Shown here: in pieces, positions 1 to 7,618 of the stretch
Numbering within the stretch: the stretch's first letter is position 1
Layout: each line of letters opens with the position of its first letter
Assembly: GCA_965228625.1 (NCBI GenBank)
Contig: OZ245829.1
Span: forward strand, 496,001 to 560,000
DNA: 64,000 nucleotides
Origin: UBA2767 sp965228625
GTDB lineage: Bacteria; Pseudomonadota; Alphaproteobacteria; Rhizobiales; Methyloligellaceae
Direction of reading: 5' to 3'
The notes under the pieces: generated by a model
What the model saw: the letters and a program-made list of their open reading frames with translations, nothing else
What the model was told of the DNA's origin: nothing
Databases searched by the model: none
Made by a program: the position numbers and the translations under genes

Positions 1-639
1 GTCGATTTCGAGCTCGTGCGCAAGTGCGACAAGGTCAAGCTCTACGTGTCGGCCACCAATGTCGAGACCGGCCGCGTCAAGGTGTTCGACCGCCATCGGC
101 TGACCTGCCAGATGGTGATGGCGTCGGCCTGCCTGCCGTTCATGTTCAAGGCCGTGGAAATCGAAGGCGTGCCCTATTGGGACGGCGGCTATATGGGCAA
201 TCCGGTTCTGTTCCCGTTCTTCGGCAACTCCGGGACGTGCGACATTCTCATCGTCCAGATCAATCCGATTGAACGCAAGGGCGTGCCAACGACCTCGCGC
301 GAAATACTCAACCGGGTTGACGAGATCACCTTCAATTCAAGCCTTCTCAAGGAACTCCGTGCAATCGATTTCGTCCGCCGGCTTCTGGAGGACGGCCGGC
401 TCGAACCGGGTCATTATTCGAAGGTGAATATACATATGGTCGAGGCCGGGAGTGAAATGCGATCCTTCGGGGCTTCGAGCAAACTCAATGCGGAATGGGC
501 TTTCCTGAAGCACCTGTTCATGATCGGGCGCGACGCCGCAGATAACTGGCTCACAGAGAATTTCGACGCCATCGGTCAACATTCCACCGTCGATCTCAGG
601 GCCATGTTTCAGGGTCAGGGACCTGAGGCTTCGGAGTGA
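1..639 (+). CDS. Patatin-like phospholipase, 3' part (5' end outside window)
   Basis: The frame is open from base 1, so the start lies upstream; 212 residues are visible. The DGG at 181-189 (in WDGGYMGNP) matches the Asp half of the Ser-Asp catalytic dyad of patatin-like acyl hydrolases. The preceding ASACLPFMF stretch matches the family pattern before that Asp (residues equivalent to A-S-x-A-x-P-x-x-F). The nucleophile GxSxG and oxyanion hole would lie upstream and cannot be checked. The family hydrolyses acyl groups from phospholipids or neutral lipids. The long C-terminal part after the dyad is typical of bacterial patatins in alphaproteobacteria. The substrate cannot be inferred. Confidence 0.8.
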   Translation, partial: VDFELVRKCDKVKLYVSATNVETGRVKVFDRHRLTCQMVMASACLPFMFKAVEIEGVPYWDGGYMGNPVLFPFFGNSGTCDILIVQINPIERKGVPTTSREILNRVDEITFNSSLLKELRAIDFVRRLLEDGRLEPGHYSKVNIHMVEAGSEMRSFGASSKLNAEWAFLKHLFMIGRDAADNWLTENFDAIGQHSTVDLRAMFQGQGPEASE

Positions 640-747
640 TCAGGCCGGATTGACGGTGTGCCGGTTCCGGTTGACCAGCTCACCGCCCCCATGCATCACT
701 GGACGTCCGTCTCGCACCCGCCCCCTGCCCTCCGGAGAACATGCCAG

Positions 748-1122
748 ATGAGCCGTAAACCAATCCGTCTTGAGCGCAAAGACTGGGCCTACGAAGACGC
801 CGAACAGTTCTGGAGGGGCCGTTTCGAGGGCAAGGACATGGATACCGGCGTAACCGTGTTCTTTTATGCCACAGAAGAAATCGGCAAGGGCCCGCTCTGG
901 CATGTGCACCCCTATGACGAGGTGTTCATCGTCCGGACCGGCCACGCTCTTTTCACGGTGGGCGATGAGAAAATCGAAGCACAGGCCGGCGACGTCGTGC
1001 TTGGGCCCGCAGATGTGCCACACAAGTTCCATAATCTCGGGCCCGGATTGCTCGAAACAACGGATATCCACCTTTCCGACCGGTGGATCCAGACCAATCT
1101 GGATGACCCCGAGCTGGATTGA
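748..1122 (+). CDS. Small cupin-domain protein
   Basis: This 124-residue protein is a single cupin barrel. The first cupin motif is visible as G-P-L-W-H-V-H-P-Y-D-E-V-F-I-V (metal ligands His, His and Glu), and the second as P-A-D-V-P-H-K-F-H-N. The ATG at 748 follows a CCGGAGA ribosome site, so I prefer it to upstream GTG codons. Single cupins of this size bind a divalent metal and may be enzymes or sensors; nothing here indicates a substrate. It stands alone between the patatin gene and the exchanger gene. Confidence 0.8.
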   Translation: MSRKPIRLERKDWAYEDAEQFWRGRFEGKDMDTGVTVFFYATEEIGKGPLWHVHPYDEVFIVRTGHALFTVGDEKIEAQAGDVVLGPADVPHKFHNLGPGLLETTDIHLSDRWIQTNLDDPELD

Positions 1123-1288
1123 CCCGGGCGAAGCGGCCGGCCGTCGGTCGTGTCGCGCGGGGACGGGAAGCTGAAACACACCTATGCCATCCGGTCTGAA
1201 ATGGCAGCAAAAGGGGGGAAATGCGGAGATCTTCGACCAAAGCAAGAGCGACTGAACCGCCCCATCCAACGGTCTTTGGATCAACCGG

Positions 1289-2248
1289 ATGCTGACAGGT
1301 TTCGAACTGGTCTTCGGTGCGGCGCTTTTGTTGCTCGGCGGCGAGACGCTGGTGCGCGGCGCGGCTCAGGTTGCCGTCCGCTACGGCCTTTCACGCCTCA
1401 TGGTCGGCATGGTCATCGCCGGCTTCGGCACGTCGATGCCGGAAATGGTGGTGAGTGTGCGCGCGGTTTTGGGGGGCACGCCCGGCCTGGCGGCCGGCAA
1501 TGTGGTCGGCAGCAACATCTCCAACATCCTGCTGATCCTGGCGATCGCAGCGCTGATCCGTCCCATCGATCTGCCGGGCCGGCGGCTGGACCCTGAAGGC
1601 ATCATCCTGCTTGCGGTCTCCGCCGGCGTGATGGCGCTCGGTCTGCAGGACACGATTCCCCGCTGGCAAGGAGCGGCAATGGTGCTTCTGATGATCGCGA
1701 TCATCGCCATGAAGTTCCGGGAGGACCGCACCGCCGAAGACCGTCGGGAAGCGACCGAGGACTTGGTCGAAACCGTTGCACCCCTTTCATTCAATAGCCT
1801 GAAACCGTTCGTCTACATCCTGATCGGTGTTGTCGCCCTGCCCGTTGGCGGCGATATCTTTGTCAGAGGCGCGGTGCACATTGCCCAGGCGCTGGGCGTA
1901 TCCGACGCCCTGATCGGCCTGACCATCGTTGCCGTCGGAACGTCCCTTCCCGAACTCGCCACAACCGCGATTGCCGCGTTGCGCGGCGAGACGACGATCG
2001 GCTACGGCAATATTGTCGGCAGCAACCTGTTCAACACGCTCGGCATATTCGGTGTTGCGACCATGGTCGGTCCGATGCAGGTGCCGGAAACCGTTGTCTA
2101 CGCGGACGGAGGATTCATGGTGGCGGCAACGGCCGTCATGCTGATCTTCATGTCGACCGGGGCGCGGCTGAACCGCATCGAGGCCGCCATCATGCTGGGG
2201 GCGTATATTGTCTATGTCTCAGCCCGCTACGTCTATGCGATGAACTGA
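1289..2248 (+). CDS. Calcium/sodium antiporter (CaCA family, YrbG-like)
   Basis: This 319-residue integral membrane protein has the two inverted alpha-repeats of the Ca2+/cation antiporter family. The first contains GFGTSMPEM and GNVVGSNISNI; the second contains AVGTSLPELATT and GNIVGSNLFNT. The conserved acidic residue of each G-T-S-x-P-E motif is present. About ten hydrophobic segments are evident, with a charged cytosolic loop near residues 144-160 (REDRTAEDRRE). The family exchanges Ca2+ for Na+ or H+ across the inner membrane. Length matches YrbG (about 325). No obvious co-operonic partner. Confidence 0.9.
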   Translation: MLTGFELVFGAALLLLGGETLVRGAAQVAVRYGLSRLMVGMVIAGFGTSMPEMVVSVRAVLGGTPGLAAGNVVGSNISNILLILAIAALIRPIDLPGRRLDPEGIILLAVSAGVMALGLQDTIPRWQGAAMVLLMIAIIAMKFREDRTAEDRREATEDLVETVAPLSFNSLKPFVYILIGVVALPVGGDIFVRGAVHIAQALGVSDALIGLTIVAVGTSLPELATTAIAALRGETTIGYGNIVGSNLFNTLGIFGVATMVGPMQVPETVVYADGGFMVAATAVMLIFMSTGARLNRIEAAIMLGAYIVYVSARYVYAMN

Positions 2249-2276
2249 TGGACGAACAGCACCAAACCCGAGTCCC

Positions 2277-3266
2277 ATGACCAAAGCCCAGGTGATCCAC
2301 GAACTCGGGCCTCCGGAGGCGATGCAGTGGGAGGACTGGCCCGTGCCGGATCCGGCGCCCGGCGAGGTCCGCCTTCGGCATACGGCAATCGGCGTCAACT
2401 TCGCGGATACCTATCACCGCGGCGGCATTTCACATCCCTGGCCGGTTCCGCCCTGCCCTGTGGTTATCGGCTTCGAGGGCGTCGGCGTTGTTGAAGGCGT
2501 GGGTACCGGTGTCACCACGTTTCAGGCCGGTGACCGCGTCGCCTATGGCATTCCGCCGCTCGGCAGCTACGCCGAGGTGCGAAACTACCCGGCAGACAAG
2601 CTCCTGCACCTGCCCGACGGACTCGACGAACGTCAGGTCGCCGCTTTGCTCATGAAGGGTATGACGGCGCACTATCTCCTGCACCGCACCTACAAGGTCG
2701 AGCCCGGCGATACCATCCTCGTGCATGCCGCCGCCGGCGGCATGGGGCTGATCCTGTGCCAGTGGGCCAGGGCTCTGGGTGCGACGATTGTCGGAACGGT
2801 CAGCACGCAGGAGAAGGCGGACGTGGCGCGCGCCGCCGGTTGTCACCATCCCGTTGTGAGGTCCGAACGCGATTTTGTGGACAAAGTCCGCGAGGTCACC
2901 GATGGCGAAGGCGCCGCTGTGGTCTACGAAGCCATCGGCAAGGACACTCTGCAAAAATCCCTCGATTGCCTGAGACCAATGGGTGTTTGCGCCGCCTATG
3001 GCCACGTCTCCGGCCCGCCGGACCCGGTGGACATCATTCAGGACCTCGGCGCACGCGGCTCGCTGTTCATCACCCGGCCGGCGATCATGCACTACGTTGC
3101 CAAACGGTCTGACCTGGAGTGGACGGCGCGGGATCTTTTCAAGGCAATCGGCGACGGATTGCTCGACGCAAACATAAACTACGAATACCCGCTCAAGGAC
3201 GCGGTCACGGCGCACAAGGCGATCGAGAGCGGCACGACGCTCGGCGCGACGGTGCTCGTTCCCTGA
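2277..3266 (+). CDS. Quinone oxidoreductase, zinc-independent MDR family
   Basis: The 329-residue product is a medium-chain dehydrogenase/reductase of the QOR branch. An N-terminal GroES-like domain (residues 1-125) has the G-V-N-F-A-D-T-Y-H-R-G signature and lacks the zinc-binding cysteines. The Rossmann domain has V-H-A-A-A-G-G-M-G-L near residues 149-158. Such enzymes use NADPH to reduce quinones or alpha,beta-unsaturated carbonyls. It begins 28 bp after the exchanger gene on the same strand, so co-transcription is possible, but no functional link is apparent. Confidence 0.9.
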   Translation: MTKAQVIHELGPPEAMQWEDWPVPDPAPGEVRLRHTAIGVNFADTYHRGGISHPWPVPPCPVVIGFEGVGVVEGVGTGVTTFQAGDRVAYGIPPLGSYAEVRNYPADKLLHLPDGLDERQVAALLMKGMTAHYLLHRTYKVEPGDTILVHAAAGGMGLILCQWARALGATIVGTVSTQEKADVARAAGCHHPVVRSERDFVDKVREVTDGEGAAVVYEAIGKDTLQKSLDCLRPMGVCAAYGHVSGPPDPVDIIQDLGARGSLFITRPAIMHYVAKRSDLEWTARDLFKAIGDGLLDANINYEYPLKDAVTAHKAIESGTTLGATVLVP

Positions 3267-3276
3267 GTACGGCGCC

Positions 3277-3630
3277 TTACACCAACGGCACGTAGTCGTA
3301 TTCGCCGACACCCTGCAGGACCAGGATCGTCATTGATGTATCGCCCGCATTCGTGACGAGGTGAGGCCGTCCGGCGATCACGGCGTAACTCTCACCCGGG
3401 CCGAGGACGCGTTCCTCCTTCGGGTTCTGGAGGAAAAGACGCATTCGCCCGTCGATCACGTAGAACGTATCGCCGACATGGGTGTGAGAGTGCCAGGGAA
3501 CGGTCTGCGTCGGTGAAAGCTGGAGTTCGGTGATGCGAAAACCGGGCCGCTCGAGGTGCCGGGCACGGCGCTCCACCTCATACAGATGGCTCGCATCGCT
3601 GAGTGAGGTTGGCGTGTCAGACTTGGTCAT
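3277..3630 (-). CDS. Cupin-domain protein
   Basis: 117 residues, one cupin domain. The metal-binding motif W-H-S-H-T-H-V-G-D-T-F-Y-V-I-D-G lies at about residues 46-61, followed by the second motif P-H-L-V-T-N-A-G. A GAAGGA ribosome site stands five bases before the ATG at 3630. It converges on the quinone oxidoreductase gene with a 10-bp gap. Proteins of this type are often small metal-dependent dioxygenases or sugar-binding sensors; the role is not determined. Confidence 0.8.
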   Translation of the reverse strand: MTKSDTPTSLSDASHLYEVERRARHLERPGFRITELQLSPTQTVPWHSHTHVGDTFYVIDGRMRLFLQNPKEERVLGPGESYAVIAGRPHLVTNAGDTSMTILVLQGVGEYDYVPLV

Positions 3631-3803
3631 GATGTTCCTTCGCCCTCAAGAACTCGTCGAAACACCGTTTGAAACGGACTGCGGCAACGTACCAAACGCG
3701 TGCCAGTCACGCCATGCGAACGCAACCATCTCCGACATGCGATCCGATTGCGCCAACGCCGCGTAAGAACAGCAACTGGTCAACAGCGCTTCCGGATGTC
3801 GTC

Positions 3804-4187
3804 ATGACTATGATCACTCCGTTCTATGCGGGCATTCTCACCATTATCTATATCGCGCTCAGCGTGCGCGTGATCGGAGCGCGGCGCGCCGCGGCGGTGG
3901 GCCTCGGCGACGGAGGCAATCGAAACGTCCTGCGCGCCACGCGCGTACACGCCAACTTTGCCGAGTACGTTCCGCTGGCGCTGGTGCTGATGATGCTCGC
4001 CGAACTGCAGAGCGCGCCTATCTGGTTTCTGCATGTGATGGGGCTCGCCCTGATCGGCGCCAGAGCCATACACGCCTATGGGCTCGGCCAGGAGCCCGAA
4101 CCGATGCGCTGCCGCGTGATCGGCATGGCTACCACCTTCGCGGTGCTCATCACCGGAGCGTTGGCGAATATCGTGCTGGCTGTGTAG
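3804..4187 (+). CDS. MAPEG family membrane protein (YecN-like)
   Basis: 127 residues with four hydrophobic segments. It has the MAPEG signature R-A-T-R-V-H-A-N-F-A-E-Y-V-P after the first loop, where Arg, Asn and Glu contribute to glutathione-site chemistry in characterised relatives. The R-A-I-H-A-Y-G near the third helix also fits. The in-frame ATG at 3804 starts directly before the first transmembrane helix. Upstream in-frame codons would add an unlikely polar leader. MAPEG proteins are trimeric inner-membrane enzymes related to microsomal glutathione transferase; the bacterial YecN branch has no firmly known substrate. Confidence 0.82.
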   Translation: MTMITPFYAGILTIIYIALSVRVIGARRAAAVGLGDGGNRNVLRATRVHANFAEYVPLALVLMMLAELQSAPIWFLHVMGLALIGARAIHAYGLGQEPEPMRCRVIGMATTFAVLITGALANIVLAV

Positions 4188-4222
4188 AAAACCGCGTGAT
4201 CGCAGGATGGCCGGAGCCGGGG

Positions 4223-4837
4223 CTACCCCCGACCCTTGGACGCCAGGTACGGGCCGAGCCGTCCAAGAAGGTCGCGAATGTCGCGATTGAGATCGCACAT
4301 TTCCTGGATCGTTTGCTTGAGCGTCCTGATGCGGGCCTGATCGATCTTTTTCTTCGCCCCGAATTTGAGCTTGCCGCCCTGCTGAACGATCCGCGTTGAT
4401 TGTGTGTGCGTCAGCTCGCCGCTCGTTTCATCGACGAGATACATGGCGTGGTTGAATTCGTTGCGGACGCGTGTGGTCGCCTCGAACCGCGCCAGTAGGC
4501 GGTCCAGCTCATTCTGCAAATGCGGGTCGGCGATGTTGAACCGCGAGAGCCGCTTTATGAGGTCAATGCGCGCACGCGTCGTGTTCAGCGTGGAGAATAC
4601 AATGACGGAAGACGGTGACGGCTCATCGTCGAAAGCCGCAGGCTCGGCAGACGGGCGATTTCCGTCCATGAACAGGTCAATGAGGTAGACCAGCAGACTC
4701 TCGTTATTCGACCAGTTGACGAAGAGATTGCCGATCAGCGCCAGGACCATCGTTCCACGGTCGAGCGACTGCGTCGCAGCGGGCTCGCGCGCCTTGAGCT
4801 CGGAGGTCTCGGATTGGCGATCTGCCATTTCTGTCAT
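4223..4837 (-). CDS. Unknown protein with HEPN-like RNEFNH motif
   Basis: 204 residues, mostly helical by eye. Residues 125-130 (codons 4448-4465) read RNEFNH, the R-x4-H pattern (with the common R-N start) that forms the catalytic site in HEPN ribonucleases of toxin and anti-phage systems. It sits after a long helix (residues 104-122) and a variable acidic loop (60-75), as in HEPN folds. The start could be the ATG at 4837 or 4828; neither has a strong ribosome site. No MNT nucleotidyltransferase or other antitoxin partner is adjacent, and the divergent neighbour is unknown. The motif match is seen; the HEPN assignment is inference. Confidence 0.5.
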   Translation of the reverse strand: MTEMADRQSETSELKAREPAATQSLDRGTMVLALIGNLFVNWSNNESLLVYLIDLFMDGNRPSAEPAAFDDEPSPSSVIVFSTLNTTRARIDLIKRLSRFNIADPHLQNELDRLLARFEATTRVRNEFNHAMYLVDETSGELTHTQSTRIVQQGGKLKFGAKKKIDQARIRTLKQTIQEMCDLNRDIRDLLGRLGPYLASKGRG

Positions 4838-4944
4838 CTTACACGATCTCGGTGTAACAATTGCAACCCCGCGGAGTGAGACTGTCCGCGCCTCACCGGT
4901 CACGCTTGTTTCTCCGCGGGCGCTCGGAGAGGAGACCGACGCCG

Positions 4945-5436
4945 ATGTTCCAGTTCGTGCGGGCTCACCGGGGCAAGAGAGCAGCCGTCGCCTTTATCGC
5001 ACCGCTGGTCGCGGCCAGCCGGCATGCGACACCGGGAGACATACCGGAGCGGGCCTGGCTGACACCTTACATGGTGGGTTTCATGGCCATGCTGATTTCG
5101 CTCGTCGCGGAGCGCGCGGCCAACGGTCTCAGCTCCGATGCCCTCGGTAGCGTGCAGGTCGAAGCCTGGCAGAGCATTACCGGGTACAAGCAGCATCCGA
5201 TCGGGGAAGACATCTGCTTTCTCAGCACGGCCAGGAACGGTGATTTCGAGGAAGGCTGCGCCAGCGCCCAACGGTTCCTGACCGCACTGGAGGACGCCGG
5301 TGTGCACGTACACGCGAGGGATGGCTCACAGGACGCCCTCGCGAACGACGCAACGGGTCATCCCGCTATCGCGCAGACCTTGTGGGCCGACTACTTCGAC
5401 GCCCACATTAACGTGTCTCCCGGGCCTCACGGCTAG
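4945..5436 (+). CDS. Hypothetical protein
   Basis: 163 residues. The ATG at 4945 has a good GGAGAGGAGA ribosome site eight bases upstream. A mildly hydrophobic N-terminal part includes one possible membrane-associated segment (residues about 45-62, M-V-G-F-M-A-M-L-I-S-L-V). The rest is soluble, with an Asp/His-containing tail. I recognise no family. It is divergent from the HEPN-like gene (107-bp gap) and overlaps the small convergent gene at its 3' end by 29 bp. Codon use looks like that of the neighbours. Confidence 0.6.
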   Translation: MFQFVRAHRGKRAAVAFIAPLVAASRHATPGDIPERAWLTPYMVGFMAMLISLVAERAANGLSSDALGSVQVEAWQSITGYKQHPIGEDICFLSTARNGDFEEGCASAQRFLTALEDAGVHVHARDGSQDALANDATGHPAIAQTLWADYFDAHINVSPGPHG

Positions 5437-5662
5437 AACGTGGCGATCGGGGCGCAGCCAAAGGAAACGACTGCGGCTCGACGGGCGTACCGGACAGATC
5501 GGCTCCATTCTGCATGGGGGTGTTGACGTGACCGGAAACGAGCTGGCGGAACGCCAGATCGAACTGTTCGAGCGGTAACTGATCCTCCGCTACGCCCAAC
5601 GCCTCAAGAAAGCGCTCAAATTGAGTTTCCCGTGGACTTTTGAAGTACGATTGTGGCGACAT
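5408..5662 (-). CDS. Small hypothetical protein
   Basis: 84 residues from the ATG at 5662; an AAGGA lies about 12 bases upstream. The N-terminal half is amphipathic (F-E-R-F-L-E-A-L-G-V-A). The C-terminal third is Pro/Ser/Arg-rich and probably disordered. The last 29 bp overlap the convergent gene ending at 5436, so one of the two 3' ends may be over-extended. No family recognised. The upstream region (5663-5760) is AT-rich and could hold its promoter. Confidence 0.45.
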   Translation of the reverse strand: MSPQSYFKSPRETQFERFLEALGVAEDQLPLEQFDLAFRQLVSGHVNTPMQNGADLSGTPVEPQSFPLAAPRSPRSSREARETR

Positions 5663-5783
5663 ACGCACAACTATTCCTTGCACTTGTTGCCCCCGTACAA
5701 TCTAAACGATAACACATTAGTACGACTTTAGTAGCATTTTTTTGACAGACCCTGTTTCACTACCCGCCTGTGATAGACAAATT

Positions 5784-6149
5784 TCAGTGGCGACGGCCCC
5801 GGACCCTCTGCAGCATCGCAGCCGCCGTCTTGTAGCTCACGCCGAGAACCGAGCTTGCCGCATTTGCATTGAGCGGGCGCTTTGAAGCAAATGCCAGCAA
5901 GATCATCTGCAGCCATTTGTGCATAGGCACCTTGCTGTCTTCGAATACCGTGCCGATCTTCACCGTGAAGGGTTTGCGGCAGTGATAGCATTTGTAGGTG
6001 TGAATACGCGTGCTCTCGCCCTGCAATTTGCCGATCCGGTCTGATGCCCCGCAATGGGGACAGACGGGTCCATCGGGCCAGACATGCCGCTCGATATACT
6101 CGTAAGCGGCCTCCTCGTCGCGAAACTTGTCGTTCGCATCCCTTTCCAT
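5784..6149 (-). pseudogene. Truncated IS1595-type transposase (zinc ribbon only) or domesticated derivative
   Basis: 121 residues from the ATG at 6149 (GAGGTG ribosome site). The product matches the N-terminal zinc-ribbon region of IS1595/ISXO2-like transposases: Cys30-Pro-His-Cys33 and Cys54-Tyr-His-Cys57 with the typical W-P-D-G-P-V-C-P-H-C-G context, followed by the K-W-L-Q-M-I-L-L helix and a V-S-Y-K-T-A helix-turn-helix. It stops just after that helix (L-Q-R-V-R-G-R-R-H), so the whole DDE catalytic domain is absent. I see no terminal inverted repeats or target duplication. The reading frame is intact, so it could be a relic or a retained DNA-binding protein. Confidence 0.7.
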
Positions 6150-6241
6150 CTCGGCACCTCCGTTTCGGCACCGTCTCGCATCAGGCGCGTGGCGTCCCGC
6201 CGCGTTACGGGGCGCCAAGTCCTAGAGTGCCAGAATGACAG

Positions 6242-6254
6242 GATTGATACAATC
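6242..6254. promoter_or_regulatory. Dyad GATTG-ATA-CAATC
   Basis: A perfect 5-bp inverted repeat with a 3-bp centre, in the AT-rich gap between the truncated transposase gene and the secretion locus. A candidate regulator site only because two further palindromes lie in the same gap; alone it could be chance. Confidence 0.3.
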
Positions 6255-6340
6255 AGAAAACATGCACAGTTATAATTCAATGGTGGGTACGTGAAGTACA
6301 AATTCGAATATGATTGGGTATGCTAAGTATATAAATCGTC

Positions 6341-6352
6341 CAGATATATCTG
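6341..6352. promoter_or_regulatory. Perfect 12-bp palindrome CAGATATATCTG
   Basis: Uninterrupted 12-bp palindrome about 310 bp upstream of the first gene of the secretion locus. It is compatible with a dimeric regulator site; no specific family can be named. Confidence 0.35.
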
Positions 6353-6465
6353 ATAGGAATGCTATATATGTAACTTGATTGTCTGCAGGGCGTTATTATT
6401 GCGATCATGTGAATGCAACAGACTTGTTGATTTGTCTTACGGCGTCAATCGGGTACGCATTATAC

Positions 6466-6484
6466 AATTGACTAATAGTCAATT
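6466..6484. promoter_or_regulatory. Palindromic candidate operator AATTGACTA-A-TAGTCAATT
   Basis: Perfect 9-bp inverted repeat with a single central base, 177 bp before the ATG at 6661. This is the longest uninterrupted-type dyad in the AT-rich gap. Its tight geometry suits a helix-turn-helix dimer rather than an RNA hairpin. It probably controls the secretion locus, but this is inference. Confidence 0.5.
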
Positions 6485-6660
6485 AGGCTTTTACCTGAAG
6501 AAGATCGTCGGTGCGGGACAGATCATCCATATCGGCGGTCATTTCGACTGAAATACAGCCTGACCGGAACGGCAGCGCCCACGCAGTGGTCGCCGACGTA
6601 GAAGATTGGTGACTCTCGCCGCAGTGATGCATCTCCGGTCTCCAACCTCAGGAGACAATC

Positions 6661-7470
6661 ATGTCCAGAGATAAGAAAGGTGGTCGCGACAAGGACGGTC
6701 GCGATAAGGATTGGAAAGACAAGGACTGGAAAGACAAGGACTGGAAGGACTGGGACAAGAAGTTCGACTTCAAGGGCCAGCACCAGGGCCAGCATCAGGG
6801 CCAGGCCCAGCACCAGCACCAGGACCAGTTCGCGATGCAAGGTGTGAAGCAGAAGGCCGAGAGCTACAACAAGAACAAGAATGAGAATAAGAACGAAAAC
6901 AAGAACAAGAACGAGAACCACAACGAGAACAAAAACAAGGTCGAGAACAAGCTTGAAAACAAGGTCGACAACAAGGTCGAAAACAAGATCGACAACGACA
7001 TCGACGTTGACGTCAAGGTTGATCTCGATCTCGACGGCTGGAAGCCTGAAGACAATGATGTGCTCGACATCGATCACATCATGTTCAAGGACGATCTCGA
7101 CGGCGCCTTCACGGCTGTTGCCAACAACGTCTACCAGGACGTGTCCGGCAAGGGCAACGACGGTGCGTTCAATGTCCAGCAGATCAACAACATGGTGGAC
7201 AATGACAAGGCCTATGACTTCAACATCAAGGACAACGACTTCGATGGTGACGTCAAGGCGAAGGCCTATGGTGGCGACGCCAAGGTCGACGACGTGAAGG
7301 CCGAAATCGACGAGTCCGGCGTCATCCAGAACGTCGGCAACGCGTCCGCCGATGCGGCGCTCGACCAGAACGTGTTCTCGCAGAACATCACGCAAGGCGC
7401 GAACATCCAGTTCAACGAGTCGGCCATCTCTCATGTCGGCAAAGACATGGAAGACAGCGTACTGATGTAG
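6661..7470 (+). CDS. Low-complexity Asn/Lys/Asp/Gln-rich protein, candidate type I secretion substrate
   Basis: 269 residues with four zones. Residues 1-37: a charged head with three copies of a K-D-W-K-D unit encoded by 15-bp repeats (6706-6750). Residues 38-57: Q-H-Q-G repeats. Residues 70-113: alternating N-K/N-E repeats (N-K-N-E-N-K, drifting to V-E-N-K and V-D-N-K). Residues 114-269: an acidic domain ending in Q-N-V-F-S-Q-N-I-T-Q-G-A-N-I-Q-F-N, which resembles the Gln/Asn spacing of curlin repeats. No Sec signal peptide is present. The C-terminus E-D-S-V-L-M has the acidic-then-hydrophobic end seen in PrtD-exported proteins. It precedes the secretion ABC transporter and adaptor genes on the same strand. 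Family not recognised; surface or matrix protein is inference. Confidence 0.75.
   Translation: MSRDKKGGRDKDGRDKDWKDKDWKDKDWKDWDKKFDFKGQHQGQHQGQAQHQHQDQFAMQGVKQKAESYNKNKNENKNENKNKNENHNENKNKVENKLENKVDNKVENKIDNDIDVDVKVDLDLDGWKPEDNDVLDIDHIMFKDDLDGAFTAVANNVYQDVSGKGNDGAFNVQQINNMVDNDKAYDFNIKDNDFDGDVKAKAYGGDAKVDDVKAEIDESGVIQNVGNASADAALDQNVFSQNITQGANIQFNESAISHVGKDMEDSVLM
6706..6750 (+). repeat. Three tandem 15-bp units encoding K-D-W-K-D
   Basis: Units at 6706-6720, 6721-6735 and 6736-6750 differ by one base each (AAGGAYTGGAARGAC). They form the head of the low-complexity protein and could expand or contract by slippage. Confidence 0.9.
6868..6999 (+). repeat. Asn-Lys/Asn-Glu coding repeat tract
   Basis: About 44 codons of alternating AAC with AAG, GAG, GTC or GAC encode the N-K-N-E tract of the low-complexity protein. 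The period is 6 bp at the start and 12 bp (V/I/L-E/D-N-K) toward the end. Such tracts are prone to length change between strains. Confidence 0.85.
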
Positions 7471-7483
7471 TTCACATTTCGGG

Positions 7484-7511
7484 ATCCGCGCGGCGCCAGC
7501 CGCGCGGATTT
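7484..7511 (+). terminator. Hairpin terminator or attenuator after the first substrate gene
   Basis: Perfect 11-bp stem ATCCGCGCGGC/GCCGCGCGGAT with a GCCA loop, followed by a short TTTC. It lies 14 bp after the stop at 7470 and before the rest of the locus. A strong stem with a weak U-tract would reduce rather than stop read-through, giving more of the upstream protein than of the exporter. Confidence 0.7.
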
Positions 7512-7618
7512 CTCACGCAAACGGGGGCCAAGAACGAAAGCACGGGGAGACAAGAGAGTTATTTTGGGGCCTGAACCGGGGCCCAAGAGGTGCAGCAGCA
7601 GTCCAGGTGGAGACGGCA

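Larger units (their letters stand above)
6150..6660. promoter_or_regulatory. AT-rich control region upstream of the secretion locus
   Basis: These 511 bp carry no convincing gene. The part from about 6235 to 6490 is visibly far more AT-rich than the rest of the window. It holds three perfect dyads, listed separately (6242-6254, 6341-6352, 6466-6484). The segment 6540-6660 returns to normal composition and ends with a CAGGAGA ribosome site before the ATG at 6661. It probably contains the promoter of the secretion locus and part of a horizontally acquired segment together with the truncated transposase. Confidence 0.6.

Noticed and set aside
6868..6999. Short regular repeats that could suggest a CRISPR array
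   Set aside because: Period is 6 to 12 bp within a coding frame, with no spacers and no cas genes.
6523..7434. Long open frame on the minus strand opposite the low-complexity protein gene
   Set aside because: Val/Leu-rich translation is just the antisense of GAC/AAC/AAG repeats; no ribosome site or family.
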